The position numbers and the translations under genes are program-made. Of a stretch of 64,000 nt of DNA, positions 8,135 to 18,251 are shown in pieces. The notes under the pieces are model-generated. The model was not told the DNA's origin, ran no database searches, and saw only the letters and a list, made by a program, of their open reading frames with translations. The number at the start of each line of letters is the position of its first letter. Position 1 is the first letter of the stretch. Source of the DNA: an uncultured Blautia sp. (GTDB taxonomy: Bacteria; Bacillota; Clostridia; Lachnospirales; Lachnospiraceae); assembly GCA_934378195.1 (NCBI GenBank), contig CAKRPO010000007.1:21231-85230 (forward strand), given 5' to 3'.

Positions 8135-9043
8135 ATGGCAGGCGGCAGAAGAATCAGAACAGACCTTGCACTGGAGACAACGGAACGTTTTGCGGAGGAA
8201 AATACGGAGATTCGGGGCGTAGAGATCCATGAGGAGTATGATGAAGAGAAGGAGATCCGGACAACAGTTGTCAGAATTGTGACGGAGAATGGAGCAAAAT
8301 CAATGGGAAGGCCGCAGGGAACTTATATCACGATAGAAGCTCCGGATCTTTCTGAACCGGATGAAGATTATCACCGTGAGATTTCGGAGGAAATATCAAG
8401 TCATCTGAAACAGCTGATCGACTTGAAGAAGGAAAAATCAATCCTGGTTGTAGGACTGGGAAATTCAGCGATTACAGCAGATGCACTGGGACCGCATGTT
8501 GTGGAAAATTTGAGAATGACCCGGCATATTATAAGAGAATACAGTCTTCGGGGGATCGGTTATGACAAAATGCACCGGGTCAGTGGAATCGTTCCGGGTG
8601 TCATGGCGCAGACCGGTATGGAGACAGCAGAGATTATTCAGGGAGTTGTTTCAGAAACAAAACCGGATGTCGTGATCGCAATTGATGCTCTGGCAGCAAG
8701 AAGTGTCCGCAGGCTGAACAGGACGATTCAGATTACAGATACAGGAATCCATCCAGGATCTGGAGTGGGTAATCACAGAAATGGTCTGACAGAAGAAAAC
8801 CTGCAGGTGAAAGTAATCGGGATCGGGGTTCCTACCGTGGTAGATGCGGCAACGATCGTACATGATTCCATGGCGCATCTTTTGGATACGTTGGAAGAGA
8901 CCGAGCAGAAAGAATTTCTGGATGAGATGATTGCCCCGAATCTTTACAGTATGTTTGTGACACCCAAAGATGTGGATGAGACCGTGAAATATCTGAGTTT
9001 TACGATATCGGAAGGGCTGAATATGGCATTCGGCGAAGTTTGA
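8135..9043 (+). CDS. gpr: Germination protease (GPR endopeptidase)
   Basis: GPR degrades the small acid-soluble proteins that coat spore DNA, during germination. It is made in the forespore as a zymogen. I use the ATG at 8135 (AGGAGGG six bases upstream), giving 302 residues. The N-terminus reads MAGGRRIRTDLALE, which has the conserved self-cleavage context before TDLA. Further conserved stretches are VVGLGNSAITADALGPHV, GIVPGVMAQTGMET and the IDALAAR and HPGSGVGNHR regions typical of the family. spoIIP follows 114 bases downstream, a common pairing in clostridia. It marks the organism as an endospore former. No confident forespore promoter was found. Confidence 0.95.
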   Translation: MAGGRRIRTDLALETTERFAEENTEIRGVEIHEEYDEEKEIRTTVVRIVTENGAKSMGRPQGTYITIEAPDLSEPDEDYHREISEEISSHLKQLIDLKKEKSILVVGLGNSAITADALGPHVVENLRMTRHIIREYSLRGIGYDKMHRVSGIVPGVMAQTGMETAEIIQGVVSETKPDVVIAIDALAARSVRRLNRTIQITDTGIHPGSGVGNHRNGLTEENLQVKVIGIGVPTVVDAATIVHDSMAHLLDTLEETEQKEFLDEMIAPNLYSMFVTPKDVDETVKYLSFTISEGLNMAFGEV

Positions 9044-9157
9044 AAGGAATGTTGATGAGGTCTGTTCGACAGGGCAGCAACAGGAGTAATGAGAGGAAAA
9101 TGATGGGGGAATAATTCGGAGAAATTTATCATAGGATACTTTGAGAGGGGTGATCCT

Positions 9158-10438
9158 GTGGCAAGATTCCGGAAAACACTGCATCTGGTTGTGGAAGGAT
9201 GTGTACTTGTGACCTTATCCGTGACAGCGGGTGTTCTTATGCTGCATGAAAATGTTTTTCGGCAGCTGCCACTGTATTGTTTTCTGGAGGAAAAAGCACA
9301 GGAACGTGCATCTGGACAAGATCAGGAGACTTATGAAAAACTGATGCAAAGTAATGCCCGCTATCTTGGTAAAATGGTCGTAAATGAAAATAAAGAAGTC
9401 GGAAATAAAGAAAATGATAGAGTGACGGCGGACAAGCCGAATCTGGAGAATAATGCAGAGCAAAAAGAGATCACACCGACTGCAAAAACAGAGAAAAACG
9501 TAACACCAGTTGTGTCGGCACCGGAAAAGGAAGAACAGCAGAAAGTGGAACAGACTGAAAGTACAGATGGGCAGACAAAAGAAAGCCTGGTTGAAGAAAA
9601 GCAGGGGGAAGAGGAAGTCACTACGGCTGCGGCACAGGTGCAGCCCATGCCGGAAATCGACCTCGCGCCGGAGACACTTTCCAACTATGATTATTTGATG
9701 AATCATTTTTTTATTCTGGATTCCAATACGGAGATCAGCGCACAGCAGCTGAATGCGGCAACGCTTCTGGGAGAAGACCTGACATTGCCAAAAGAAATGA
9801 CAGATCCACAGATTCTAATCTATCACAGCCATTCACAGGAGACCTTTGCTGACTCCAGAGAGGGCAAAATAGAAGATACGATTGTTGGAGTAGGGGATTA
9901 TCTGACACAGCTTCTGACAGAAGATTACGGATATCAGGTCATGCACGTAACGGAAGCTTTTGATCTGGCAGGCGGGGAACTGGATCGGAGCAAAGCCTAT
10001 GATTATGCAAGGGAATGGTTGGAGCCTGTTCTGGAAGAGAATCCTTCCATACAGGTTCTGATTGATCTGCACCGGGATGGCGTGCCGGAAGACCGTCATC
10101 TGGTCACACAGATCAACGAAAAGCCGACAGCGCAGATCATGTTTTATAATGGCCTGAGCCATACGATTAACAGTGGAGATCTTTCATATCTTCCAAATCC
10201 TTATATACAGGATAATCTGGCTTTTTCTTTTCAGCTGGAATACCAGGCGGCGCTGTATTATCCGGAATTGTACCGTGGCATTTATCTTGCAGGTCTGCGT
10301 TATAATCTGCATCTGCGGCCACGGGCGCTTCTTCTGGAAGCAGGCGCACAGACCAATACGGTTCAGGAAGTAAAGAATGCGATGGAACCATTTGCGGATA
10401 TACTGAACAGGGTACTTCAGGGAGAAAGTAAAAAATAA
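9158..10438 (+). CDS. spoIIP: Stage II sporulation protein P
   Basis: SpoIIP is a membrane-anchored amidase/endopeptidase that, with SpoIID and SpoIIM, thins septal peptidoglycan during engulfment. The 426-residue protein begins at a GTG with a GAGAGGGG-type ribosome site. It has one N-terminal membrane segment (about residues 10-32), a long Glu/Lys/Gln/Thr-rich linker (about 60-160), and a C-terminal catalytic domain with ILIYHSHSQETF, VLIDLHRDGV and the ALLLEAGAQTN motif. It lies between gpr and lepA. Confidence 0.94.
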   Translation: MARFRKTLHLVVEGCVLVTLSVTAGVLMLHENVFRQLPLYCFLEEKAQERASGQDQETYEKLMQSNARYLGKMVVNENKEVGNKENDRVTADKPNLENNAEQKEITPTAKTEKNVTPVVSAPEKEEQQKVEQTESTDGQTKESLVEEKQGEEEVTTAAAQVQPMPEIDLAPETLSNYDYLMNHFFILDSNTEISAQQLNAATLLGEDLTLPKEMTDPQILIYHSHSQETFADSREGKIEDTIVGVGDYLTQLLTEDYGYQVMHVTEAFDLAGGELDRSKAYDYAREWLEPVLEENPSIQVLIDLHRDGVPEDRHLVTQINEKPTAQIMFYNGLSHTINSGDLSYLPNPYIQDNLAFSFQLEYQAALYYPELYRGIYLAGLRYNLHLRPRALLLEAGAQTNTVQEVKNAMEPFADILNRVLQGESKK

Positions 10439-10442
10439 CACT

Positions 10443-10470
10443 TGCAATTCAGAACAAATGTTCGTATAAT
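10443..10470 (+). promoter_or_regulatory. Promoter with LexA-like box upstream of lepA
   Basis: TTGCAA (10443-10448) and TATAAT (10465-10470) are 16 bases apart. The spacer contains AGAACAAATGTTCG (10451-10464), which matches the Gram-positive SOS box CGAAC-N4-GTTCG in nine of ten defined positions. The next gene on this strand is lepA, about 185 bases on. Confidence 0.55.
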
Positions 10471-10547
10471 AAAAAACATAGATCAGCCGTACAGATGTGA
10501 ACAGTGATACAATGGTGCATTTGCAGAAAATATCCCTTTACAAGAAC

Positions 10548-10577
10548 TGGACTTAAAGCAAAAAGCTATGCTATAAT
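10548..10577 (+). promoter_or_regulatory. Second candidate promoter for lepA
   Basis: TGGACT (10548-10553) and TATAAT (10572-10577), spacing 18, ending about 78 bases before the lepA ATG. A copy of the dispersed repeat (GTGAACAGTGATAC, 10497-10510) lies just upstream. Between the two promoters I see no gene. Confidence 0.5.
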
Positions 10578-10654
10578 GCCTCGTAGTATATCTTGTTATA
10601 GGAAATGATTTCCTGCACAAATACATGTAAGTACATAAGGAGGAATTCCGCAGA

Positions 10655-12463
10655 ATGATAGACCAGAGCAAAATTCGTAATTTCTGCATTATTGCACATA
10701 TAGACCATGGTAAGTCCACACTGGCTGACCGTATTATTGAGAAGACCGGTACACTGACAGAGCGTGAGATGCAGTCTCAGGTATTGGACAATATGGACCT
10801 GGAGCGTGAGCGTGGCATCACGATCAAATCCCAGGCCGTGCGAATCGTATACAAGGCAAACGATGGCGAAGAATATATTTTTAACCTGATAGATACACCA
10901 GGACATGTCGATTTCAATTATGAGGTATCCAGAAGTCTTGCAGCCTGTGATGGTGCAATTCTGGTTGTAGATGCGGCTCAGGGAATCGAAGCACAGACAC
11001 TGGCTAATGTCTATCTGGCACTGGATCATGATCTGGATGTCCTGCCGGTCATCAACAAGATCGACCTTCCGAGCGCAGATCCGGACCGTGTTGTCAATGA
11101 GATTGAGGATGTGATCGGACTTGAGGCACATGATGCACCGAGAATTTCTGCCAAGACAGGGCTGAATGTTGAAGAGGTTCTGGAGCAGATTGTTACGAAG
11201 ATTCCTGCACCGCAGGGTGATGTGGAAGCACCGCTGAAGGCACTGATCTTTGACTCAATCTACGATGCTTATAAGGGTGTTATTGTTTTTTGTCGTGTCA
11301 TGGACGGACGCGTTAAGAAAGGTACCCAGATTCGTATGATGGCGACCGGATTTACGACAGAAGTTGTAGAAGTTGGTTATTTTGGAGCCGGACAGTTCAT
11401 TCCTTGTGATGAGCTGACCGCCGGTATGGTTGGTTATATTACCGCAAGTATCAAGAATCTTGGAGATACCCGTGTTGGTGATACGGTTACTGATAATGAG
11501 AGACCGTGTGAGGAGGCACTTCCGGGATATAAGAAAGTACAGCCGATGGTTTACTGTGGACTGTATCCGGCCGACGGTGCCAGATATGGAGATCTTCGTG
11601 ATGCACTTGAGAAGCTGCAGCTGAATGATGCTTCCCTGTTCTTTGAGCCGGAGACATCTATTGCATTGGGATTTGGTTTCCGCTGTGGTTTCCTCGGACT
11701 TCTGCATCTGGAGATCATCCAGGAGCGTCTGGAAAGAGAGTATAATCTTGATCTGGTAACGACTGCCCCGGGTGTTGTTTACAAAGTATACAAGACTAAT
11801 GGCGAAGTGATCGAGCTGACCAATCCATCTAACCTGCCGGATCCATCCGAGATTGAATATATGGAAGAACCAATGGTGAATGCTGAGATTATGGTAACGA
11901 CGGAGTTTATCGGTGCGATCATGGATCTCTGTCAGGAACGCCGTGGCCAGTACAATGGTATGGAATATATGGAAGAGACAAGAGCACTTCTGAAATATAA
12001 ACTTCCGCTGAATGAGATTATCTATGATTTCTTTGATGCACTGAAGTCGCGTTCCAGAGGATATGCTTCTCTGGATTATGAACTCTGTGGTTATGAACGC
12101 AGTGAGTTGGTTAAGCTGGACATCCTTGTTAATAAAGAAGAAGTCGATGCACTTTCCTTTATTGTACATGCAGATACTGCATATGAGCGTGGACGTAAGA
12201 TGTGCGAGAAGCTCAAAGACGAGATTCCGAGACAGCTCTTTGAGATTCCGATTCAGGCAGCGATTGGAAGTAAGATCATTGCCCGTGAGACAGTTCGGGC
12301 TATGCGCAAAGATGTTCTTGCCAAATGTTACGGTGGTGATATTTCCCGTAAGAAGAAACTTCTTGAGAAACAGAAGGAAGGTAAGAAGCGTATGCGTCAG
12401 GTCGGAAATGTAGAGATTCCGCAGAAGGCGTTTATGAGTGTGCTGAAACTGGATGACAAATAA
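10655..12463 (+). CDS. lepA: Translation elongation factor 4 (back-translocating GTPase LepA)
   Basis: LepA is a ribosomal GTPase that can reverse translocation and helps subunit biogenesis under stress. The 602-residue protein has normal length. GTPase motifs: [13 protein letters not shown] (G1), DTPGHVDF (G3), NKIDLP (G4) and SAKTG (G5). Domains II, III and V follow, and the LepA-specific C-terminus contains [21 protein letters not shown] strong AAGGAGG site precedes the ATG. The gene is followed by a small lipoprotein gene and hemW, a common Lachnospiraceae order. Confidence 0.98.
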   Translation: MIDQSKIRNFCIIAHIDHGKSTLADRIIEKTGTLTEREMQSQVLDNMDLERERGITIKSQAVRIVYKANDGEEYIFNLIDTPGHVDFNYEVSRSLAACDGAILVVDAAQGIEAQTLANVYLALDHDLDVLPVINKIDLPSADPDRVVNEIEDVIGLEAHDAPRISAKTGLNVEEVLEQIVTKIPAPQGDVEAPLKALIFDSIYDAYKGVIVFCRVMDGRVKKGTQIRMMATGFTTEVVEVGYFGAGQFIPCDELTAGMVGYITASIKNLGDTRVGDTVTDNERPCEEALPGYKKVQPMVYCGLYPADGARYGDLRDALEKLQLNDASLFFEPETSIALGFGFRCGFLGLLHLEIIQERLEREYNLDLVTTAPGVVYKVYKTNGEVIELTNPSNLPDPSEIEYMEEPMVNAEIMVTTEFIGAIMDLCQERRGQYNGMEYMEETRALLKYKLPLNEIIYDFFDALKSRSRGYASLDYELCGYERSELVKLDILVNKEEVDALSFIVHADTAYERGRKMCEKLKDEIPRQLFEIPIQAAIGSKIIARETVRAMRKDVLAKCYGGDISRKKKLLEKQKEGKKRMRQVGNVEIPQKAFMSVLKLDDK

Positions 12464-12546
12464 TTTGACGGGAACAGACCAGGAATATCGGTTGCTGTGA
12501 GCATTGTTAACAGTGACTGTTCAGACTACAGAAAGGGGGCAGGACC

Positions 12547-13002
12547 ATGAAAAAGGGTACTGCAAAGGCTGTAAGATATATTGTGGCAGGAAGTATACTG
12601 ACATTTTGTGTGATTATGACAGGATGCGGCTGTGGCCAGAAGAAAAAAGATCCAGCTTCGGAGCAGGTACTGAAGATCAGTATTACACCGGAGCCATCGC
12701 CGACACCGGAACCGGATACAGTAGATGCATCCGCAGTAACTGCCAATGGAGATATCAGCATGGTGAATCTGTATGTGGCAGAGAATCCGTCGGCTGTGTC
12801 TGGAAGTACTGCCGGGAATTCTGACAGTACGGACACTGTAAATCCATCGGATTCTGAAGCCTCTGACGGACAGGATCAGGCGGATGGTACTTTAGATTCG
12901 TCTGCTGACCAGAGTGGTGATGAGTCTGATGAGAGTTATGATGACAGTTCAGACAGTCAGGATGATGGTTCGTATGATGAGGATACAGACAGTGAAGAAT
13001 AA
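12547..13002 (+). CDS. Small acidic lipoprotein of unknown function
   Basis: I do not recognise a family. The 151-residue protein starts with a Lys-rich N-terminus and hydrophobic segment ending in a lipobox-like MTGC (cysteine about residue 27), so it is probably lipid-anchored. A Pro/Glu/Thr-rich stretch (PEPSPTPEPD) follows, and the C-terminal third is almost only Ser, Asp, Glu and Gly. The low-complexity tail suggests an extracellular spacer. The ribosome site GAAAGGGGGC is strong. The last 11 bases overlap hemW in another frame, so the two are likely co-translated. Confidence 0.75.
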   Translation: MKKGTAKAVRYIVAGSILTFCVIMTGCGCGQKKKDPASEQVLKISITPEPSPTPEPDTVDASAVTANGDISMVNLYVAENPSAVSGSTAGNSDSTDTVNPSDSEASDGQDQADGTLDSSADQSGDESDESYDDSSDSQDDGSYDEDTDSEE

Positions 13003-14137
13003 GAAGTGTATCCCTTTGGAACTGTATATTCATATACCGTTCTGTGTGCAGAAATGTCAGTACTGTGACTTCCTTTCCGGTCCGTCTGATCAGGAGGCGA
13101 GGAAACGATATATAGAGGCATTGCTTGCTGAAATACAGGCAGTGCAGGGCGTAGAAGCGTATGAGATCGTTTCTGTTTTCATTGGAGGGGGAACTCCTTC
13201 CGTACTGGAAGCAGGAGCGATTGCTTCTATTATAGAAGCAATCCGGGAGAAGTTTGCGTTTTCTGCAGATACAGAGATTACGATAGAAGCGAATCCGGGA
13301 ACCGTTGATCTGGAGAAACTTAAAGATTATCGCAGAGCAGGAATCAATCGTCTGAGTCTGGGACTGCAGTCCACAGAACCGGCAGAATTGAGAATGCTTG
13401 GCAGGATTCATAGCTATGAAGAGTTTTTGCAGAGCTACCGGCAGGCGCGGGAGGCTGGCTTTGCCAATATCAATATTGATATGATGTTTGCGATTCCGGG
13501 GCAGACCGGAGAAGCATGGCGAGAGCATCTTCATCAGGTGGCAGAGCTGAAACCGGAGCACATTTCTGCATATAGCCTGATTATTGAGGAAGGGACTCCG
13601 TTTGCAGAGAGAAAATTGAATCTGCCGGATGAGGACACAGAATATCAGATGTATGAGGATACGGCTGCCGTTCTTGCTGAATATGGATACCGGCAGTATG
13701 AGATATCCAATTATGCAAGAGAAGGTTATTCCTGCCGGCACAATATTGGTTACTGGAAGCGAACAGAGTATCTGGGGCTGGGTTTGGGAGCGTCCTCGCT
13801 TTTCAGAGGAGAACGTTTTTCTAATACGAGAGATATGCAGGAATATCTTGCATTTTCAAAAGATACAGCTTGCATCCGCAAAGAGAACACGAAGCTTTCC
13901 AGAAATGACCAGATAGAGGAATTTATGTATCTGGGACTTCGCATGACGGAGGGAATCTCAGAGAAAGATTTTGAAGAAAATTTCCATGAGAATCTGGAGC
14001 ATGTTTACGGAACGGTTCTGCAAAAATATAAAGAGACCGGATTTCTGGAAAAGGTTGGCAGGAACTGGAAATTTACAAGAAAAGGAATTCATGTGAGCAA
14101 TCATATTCTGGCAGAATTTTTGCTGGATGAAGATTGA
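12992..14137 (+). CDS. hemW: Radical SAM heme chaperone HemW
   Basis: HemW is a radical SAM protein that binds heme and is thought to deliver it to membrane enzymes; it was long misannotated as an oxygen-independent coproporphyrinogen oxidase. I choose the GTG at 12992, which gives [18 protein letters not shown] and 381 residues, normal for the family; a more upstream in-frame start would read through the lipoprotein tail as Met/Val/Arg-rich nonsense. The cluster motif is C18-x3-C22-x2-C25 followed by DF. GGGTPS (SAM binding) and the HNxxYW-type motif [19 protein letters not shown] support HemW rather than HemN. It overlaps the lipoprotein gene by 11 bases. Confidence 0.93.
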   Translation: MKNKKCIPLELYIHIPFCVQKCQYCDFLSGPSDQEARKRYIEALLAEIQAVQGVEAYEIVSVFIGGGTPSVLEAGAIASIIEAIREKFAFSADTEITIEANPGTVDLEKLKDYRRAGINRLSLGLQSTEPAELRMLGRIHSYEEFLQSYRQAREAGFANINIDMMFAIPGQTGEAWREHLHQVAELKPEHISAYSLIIEEGTPFAERKLNLPDEDTEYQMYEDTAAVLAEYGYRQYEISNYAREGYSCRHNIGYWKRTEYLGLGLGASSLFRGERFSNTRDMQEYLAFSKDTACIRKENTKLSRNDQIEEFMYLGLRMTEGISEKDFEENFHENLEHVYGTVLQKYKETGFLEKVGRNWKFTRKGIHVSNHILAEFLLDED

Positions 14138-14163
14138 GCAGGCAGCAGATAAGAGGAGAAAAA

Positions 14164-17004
14164 ATGGCTGAACGAACAACAGGAAAAAAGTTTATTAAGA
14201 TTCGAGGGGCAAATGTCAACAATCTTAAGAATCTGAGCGTGGATATTCCGAGAGATGAATTTGTGGTCCTGACAGGAGTCAGCGGCTCGGGAAAGTCGTC
14301 TCTGGCATTTGATACGATCTATGCAGAGGGACAGAGGCGTTACATGGAATCGCTGTCATCTTATGCGAGACAGTTCCTGGGACAGATGGAGAAACCCGAT
14401 GTAGAGTCAATCGAAGGACTGCCGCCGGCAATTTCCATCGACCAGAAATCTACAAACCGCAACCCACGTTCGACTGTTGGTACCGTTACGGAAATTTATG
14501 ATTATTTCAGACTTCTTTATGCACGTATTGGTATTCCGCATTGTCCAAAGTGTGGTAAGGAGATCAGGAAACAGACGGTTGATCAGATGGTCGATCATAT
14601 CATGGCACTTCCGGAGAGAACGAAACTACAGCTTTTGGCACCGGTAGTCCGCGGACGCAAGGGTACACATGCCAAACTTTTGGAACAGGCAAAGCGCAGT
14701 GGTTATGTGCGCGTGCAGATTGATGGCAATCTGTATGAACTGTCTGAAGAGATCAAACTGGATAAAAATATCAAGCACAATATTGAGATTATTGTAGACC
14801 GTCTGGTTGTGAAGCCAGGTATAGAGAAAAGACTTTCCGATTCTATTGAGACAGTACTGGATCTTTCGGACGGATTACTCATGGTGGATACGATGGATGG
14901 CAATGTGAAGACATTCAGTCAGAGTTTTGCATGTCCGGACTGTCAGATCAGCATTGATGAGATTGAACCGAGAAGTTTTTCTTTTAACAACCCGTTTGGG
15001 GCATGCCCGGACTGCTTTGGTCTGGGATACAAGATGGAATTTGATATTGACCTGATGATTCCGGATAAGTCTCTCAGCATTTCGCAGGGTGCAATCGTGG
15101 TTATGGGATGGCAGTCCTGCACGGATAAGGGCAGCTTTACCAGGGCGATTCTGGATGCCCTTGCAAAGGAATATGATTTCAGTCTGGATACACCGTTCCA
15201 GGATTATCCGGATGAAGTCAAGAATGTTCTGATCAATGGAACAAATGGTCATTCAGTCAAGGTCTATTATAAGGGGCAGCGTGGAGAGGGCGTTTATGAT
15301 GTAGCATTTCCAGGTCTGATCAAGAATGTAGAGCAGAGATATCGTGAGACAGGGTCTGATGCAATGAAGCAGGAATACGAGACCTTTATGCGTATTACTC
15401 CTTGTAAGACCTGCAAAGGCCAGCGTCTGAAAAAGGAATCCCTGGCAGTGACAGTCGGAGACCGTAATATTTATGAACTGACTTCTCTTTCTATTGAGAA
15501 TCTGAAGAAATTTATGAATGAACTGCAGCTTACAGAACAGCAGGAACTGATCGGGAAACAGATCCTGAAGGAAATTCGTGCAAGAGTTGGTTTCCTTTCA
15601 GAGGTCGGTCTGGATTATCTGTCTCTGAGCCGTGCAACAGCTACTCTTTCCGGAGGAGAAGCACAGAGGATCCGTCTGGCGACACAGATTGGTTCTGGTC
15701 TGGTTGGAGTTGCCTATATTCTGGATGAACCGAGTATCGGACTTCATCAGAGGGATAATGACAAACTTCTGCGTGCGCTGATGCGTCTCCGCGATCTGGG
15801 AAATACACTGATCGTAGTTGAACACGATGAAGATACGATGCGTGCAGCGGACTGTGTTGTGGATATCGGACCGGGAGCAGGAGAACATGGTGGAGAACTG
15901 GTTGAGATCGGCACGGCAGAGACTCTGATGAAGAATGAGAGATCTGTTACCGGGGCATATCTGAGTGGCAGATGCAAGATTCCGGTACCGACGGAGCGTA
16001 AGCAGCCAACGGGCTGGCTGAAGATTCGCGGAGCCGCAGAAAATAATCTGAAGCAGGTAAATGTAGATATACCATTAGGAATCATGACTGCTGTGACCGG
16101 TGTCAGTGGATCCGGTAAGAGTTCACTGATCAATGAGGTGCTGTACAAGACACTTGCAAGAGATCTTAACAGAGCAAGAGTGATTCCCGGCAAACATAAA
16201 GAAATCCTTGGACTGGAACAGCTGGACAAAGTCATCAGTATCGACCAGTCACCGATCGGACGTACACCTCGCTCCAATCCGGCAACCTATACCGGTGTGT
16301 TTGATCAGATCCGTGATCTGTTTGCATCTACCGCGGATGCCAAGGCCCGTGGATATAAGAAGGGGCGTTTCAGCTTTAATGTCAAGGGCGGACGCTGCGA
16401 GGCATGCAGTGGTGACGGTATTATCAAGATTGAGATGCATTTCCTGGCGGATGTTTATGTGCCATGTGAGGTCTGCAAGGGAAAACGATATAATCGTGAG
16501 ACGCTGGAAGTAAAATACAAAGACAAGAGCATTTACGACGTCCTGAATATGACGGTAGAGGAAGCGCTGACTTTCTTTGAAAACATTCCATCTATCAAGA
16601 GAAAGATACAGACACTTTACGATGTGGGACTTTCCTATATCCGTCTTGGACAGCCGTCCACAGAGCTCTCCGGAGGAGAAGCACAGAGAATCAAGCTGGC
16701 GACAGAACTCAGCAAGCGCAGTACAGGCCGTACGATCTATATCCTGGATGAGCCGACGACGGGACTGCATTTTGCGGATGTGCACAAATTGGTGGAAATC
16801 CTGCAGCGTCTGACGGAAGGCGGCAATACGGTCGTTGTCATTGAACACAATCTGGATGTCATCAAAACAGCTGATTATATTATAGATATGGGACCGGAAG
16901 GCGGTGAGCGTGGAGGTACAATGATCGCAGCCGGAACACCGGAAGAAATTGCGCAGTGCTCACAGTCTTATACCGGACAGTATGTGGCAAAGTATCTTAA
17001 ATAA
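14164..17004 (+). CDS. uvrA: Excinuclease ABC subunit A
   Basis: UvrA recognises DNA lesions in nucleotide excision repair. The start at 14164 has AGAGGAG just upstream; a further in-frame start at 14134 adds only ten unconserved residues. The protein has 946 residues (usual 940-960). It contains two ABC ATPase modules with Walker A sequences [14 protein letters not shown] and [14 protein letters not shown], two LSGGEAQRI signatures, and zinc-binding cysteine pairs at [12 protein letters not shown]...CPDC and CEAC...CEVC. No uvrB is in the window, so regulation must be judged elsewhere; no LexA box was found before it. Confidence 0.98.
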   Translation: MAERTTGKKFIKIRGANVNNLKNLSVDIPRDEFVVLTGVSGSGKSSLAFDTIYAEGQRRYMESLSSYARQFLGQMEKPDVESIEGLPPAISIDQKSTNRNPRSTVGTVTEIYDYFRLLYARIGIPHCPKCGKEIRKQTVDQMVDHIMALPERTKLQLLAPVVRGRKGTHAKLLEQAKRSGYVRVQIDGNLYELSEEIKLDKNIKHNIEIIVDRLVVKPGIEKRLSDSIETVLDLSDGLLMVDTMDGNVKTFSQSFACPDCQISIDEIEPRSFSFNNPFGACPDCFGLGYKMEFDIDLMIPDKSLSISQGAIVVMGWQSCTDKGSFTRAILDALAKEYDFSLDTPFQDYPDEVKNVLINGTNGHSVKVYYKGQRGEGVYDVAFPGLIKNVEQRYRETGSDAMKQEYETFMRITPCKTCKGQRLKKESLAVTVGDRNIYELTSLSIENLKKFMNELQLTEQQELIGKQILKEIRARVGFLSEVGLDYLSLSRATATLSGGEAQRIRLATQIGSGLVGVAYILDEPSIGLHQRDNDKLLRALMRLRDLGNTLIVVEHDEDTMRAADCVVDIGPGAGEHGGELVEIGTAETLMKNERSVTGAYLSGRCKIPVPTERKQPTGWLKIRGAAENNLKQVNVDIPLGIMTAVTGVSGSGKSSLINEVLYKTLARDLNRARVIPGKHKEILGLEQLDKVISIDQSPIGRTPRSNPATYTGVFDQIRDLFASTADAKARGYKKGRFSFNVKGGRCEACSGDGIIKIEMHFLADVYVPCEVCKGKRYNRETLEVKYKDKSIYDVLNMTVEEALTFFENIPSIKRKIQTLYDVGLSYIRLGQPSTELSGGEAQRIKLATELSKRSTGRTIYILDEPTTGLHFADVHKLVEILQRLTEGGNTVVVIEHNLDVIKTADYIIDMGPEGGERGGTMIAAGTPEEIAQCSQSYTGQYVAKYLK

Positions 17005-17127
17005 GTGGCTGGCTACAGGGAATAGGGACTTTTCATTTGTGGAAAAGTTGTTTATAATGATTGTGATTATGAATGAAGAATGATTTGAAATCAAAATCTT
17101 ACAGGAAACATATGGAAGGGAGATCTT

Positions 17128-18117
17128 ATGCCTGCAAATGATATAGGAATAGATCTGGGAACGACAAACAGTCTGGTATATTCTACAGGAAAAGGCCTCG
17201 TTTTGAGTGAGCCATCTGTAGTTGTATATGATAAAGATACAGAGAAAATCAAAGCAATTGGCGAGGAAGCGCGTCAGATGAGCGGTCATGTTACTTCTAA
17301 TATGGAGGTGATATGTCCGATCAGACAGGGTGTGATCGTGGACTTTGTTGTTATGGAGAAGATGCTGAAGTATTTTATCTCCAAGGCAATGGGAAGACGT
17401 GCATTCCGTAAACCCAGGATCAGTGTCTGTGTTCCAAGTGGTATTACCGAGATCGAATGTAAGGCTGTGGAGGAAGCAACCTATCAGGCCGGAGCGAGGG
17501 AGGTATTTCTGGTCGAAGAGCCAATTGCAGCAGCAATCGGAGCCGGCGTGGATATTACAAAGCCGTTTGGTAATCTGATTGTGGATATTGGAGGCGGTAC
17601 GACTGACATTGCGGTTATTTCTGTTGGCGGTGTTGTGGTTTCGTCAACAATCAAGGTTGCCGGAGACGCTTTTGATCAGGCAATCATGAGCTATATACGA
17701 AAGACACACAGTCTGTTTATCGGATCGGATACTGCAGAGGCGATCAAAATCAAAATCGGTACAGCTATTGAAGAAGCAAACCCACAGGTAATGGAAATAA
17801 AAGGACGTAATGTGCTTACTGGACTTCCAAAGAAAGTCAAGCTGACATCAGAGGAGATTCGTGTGGCACTGAAAGATGCGACGGGACAAATTGTGGAAGC
17901 AGTCCATGGAGTTCTGGAAAAGACGCCGCCGGAACTGGCCGCTGATATTGTGGACAGAGGAATCGTTCTGGCTGGCGGAGGAGCACTGCTTCGGGGAATG
18001 GATACACTGATCGAGCAGAGAACAGGGGTTAATACACTTACTGTTCAGAATGCAATGCATGTGGTGGCTGTCGGAACCGGCAAATACGCAGAAATAATGA
18101 CCAGAATGGAATCTTAA
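17128..18117 (+). CDS. mreB: Rod shape-determining actin homologue, MreB/Mbl family
   Basis: MreB-family proteins form membrane-bound filaments that guide lateral wall synthesis. The 329-residue protein has the actin-fold motifs GIDLGTTNSLVY (phosphate 1), IVDIGGGTTDIAVIS (phosphate 2) and VLAGGGALLRGMD (adenosine), and VEEPIAAAIGAG between them. Length is typical. It stands alone here, without mreC or mreD, so it is more likely an Mbl/MreBH-type paralogue than the main mreB; the symbol names the family only. A TATAAT (17053-17058) upstream may be its -10 box, but no good -35 is seen. Confidence 0.9.
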   Translation: MPANDIGIDLGTTNSLVYSTGKGLVLSEPSVVVYDKDTEKIKAIGEEARQMSGHVTSNMEVICPIRQGVIVDFVVMEKMLKYFISKAMGRRAFRKPRISVCVPSGITEIECKAVEEATYQAGAREVFLVEEPIAAAIGAGVDITKPFGNLIVDIGGGTTDIAVISVGGVVVSSTIKVAGDAFDQAIMSYIRKTHSLFIGSDTAEAIKIKIGTAIEEANPQVMEIKGRNVLTGLPKKVKLTSEEIRVALKDATGQIVEAVHGVLEKTPPELAADIVDRGIVLAGGGALLRGMDTLIEQRTGVNTLTVQNAMHVVAVGTGKYAEIMTRMES

Positions 18118-18119
18118 AT

Positions 18120-18133
18120 GTAACTGTTCACAG
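18120..18133. repeat. Copy of the dispersed ACTGTTCAC repeat
   Basis: GTAACTGTTCACAG begins 2 bases after the mreB stop; it is almost identical to the left arm at 7912-7923. Confidence 0.55.
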
Positions 18134-18136
18134 GAG

Positions 18137-18176
18137 CCAGGAATATTTATGACACGATCATAGATATCCTGGTTTT
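18137..18176 (+). terminator. Probable terminator after mreB
   Basis: CCAGGAATAT (18137-18146) pairs with ATATCCTGG (18164-18172) with one bulge, followed by TTTT. It separates mreB from recD2. Confidence 0.6.
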
Positions 18177-18251
18177 ACTGTTATATGGTAAAATAAAACT
18201 GTAAGTGTGACAGCTATGGGCTGCCTGATCTGCTGTCAGAAAGAGGAAAAA

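Noticed and set aside
12914..12991. N-terminal extension of hemW
   Set aside because: The in-frame extension is a Met/Val/Arg-rich reading of the acidic lipoprotein tail; the GTG at 12992 gives the family start.
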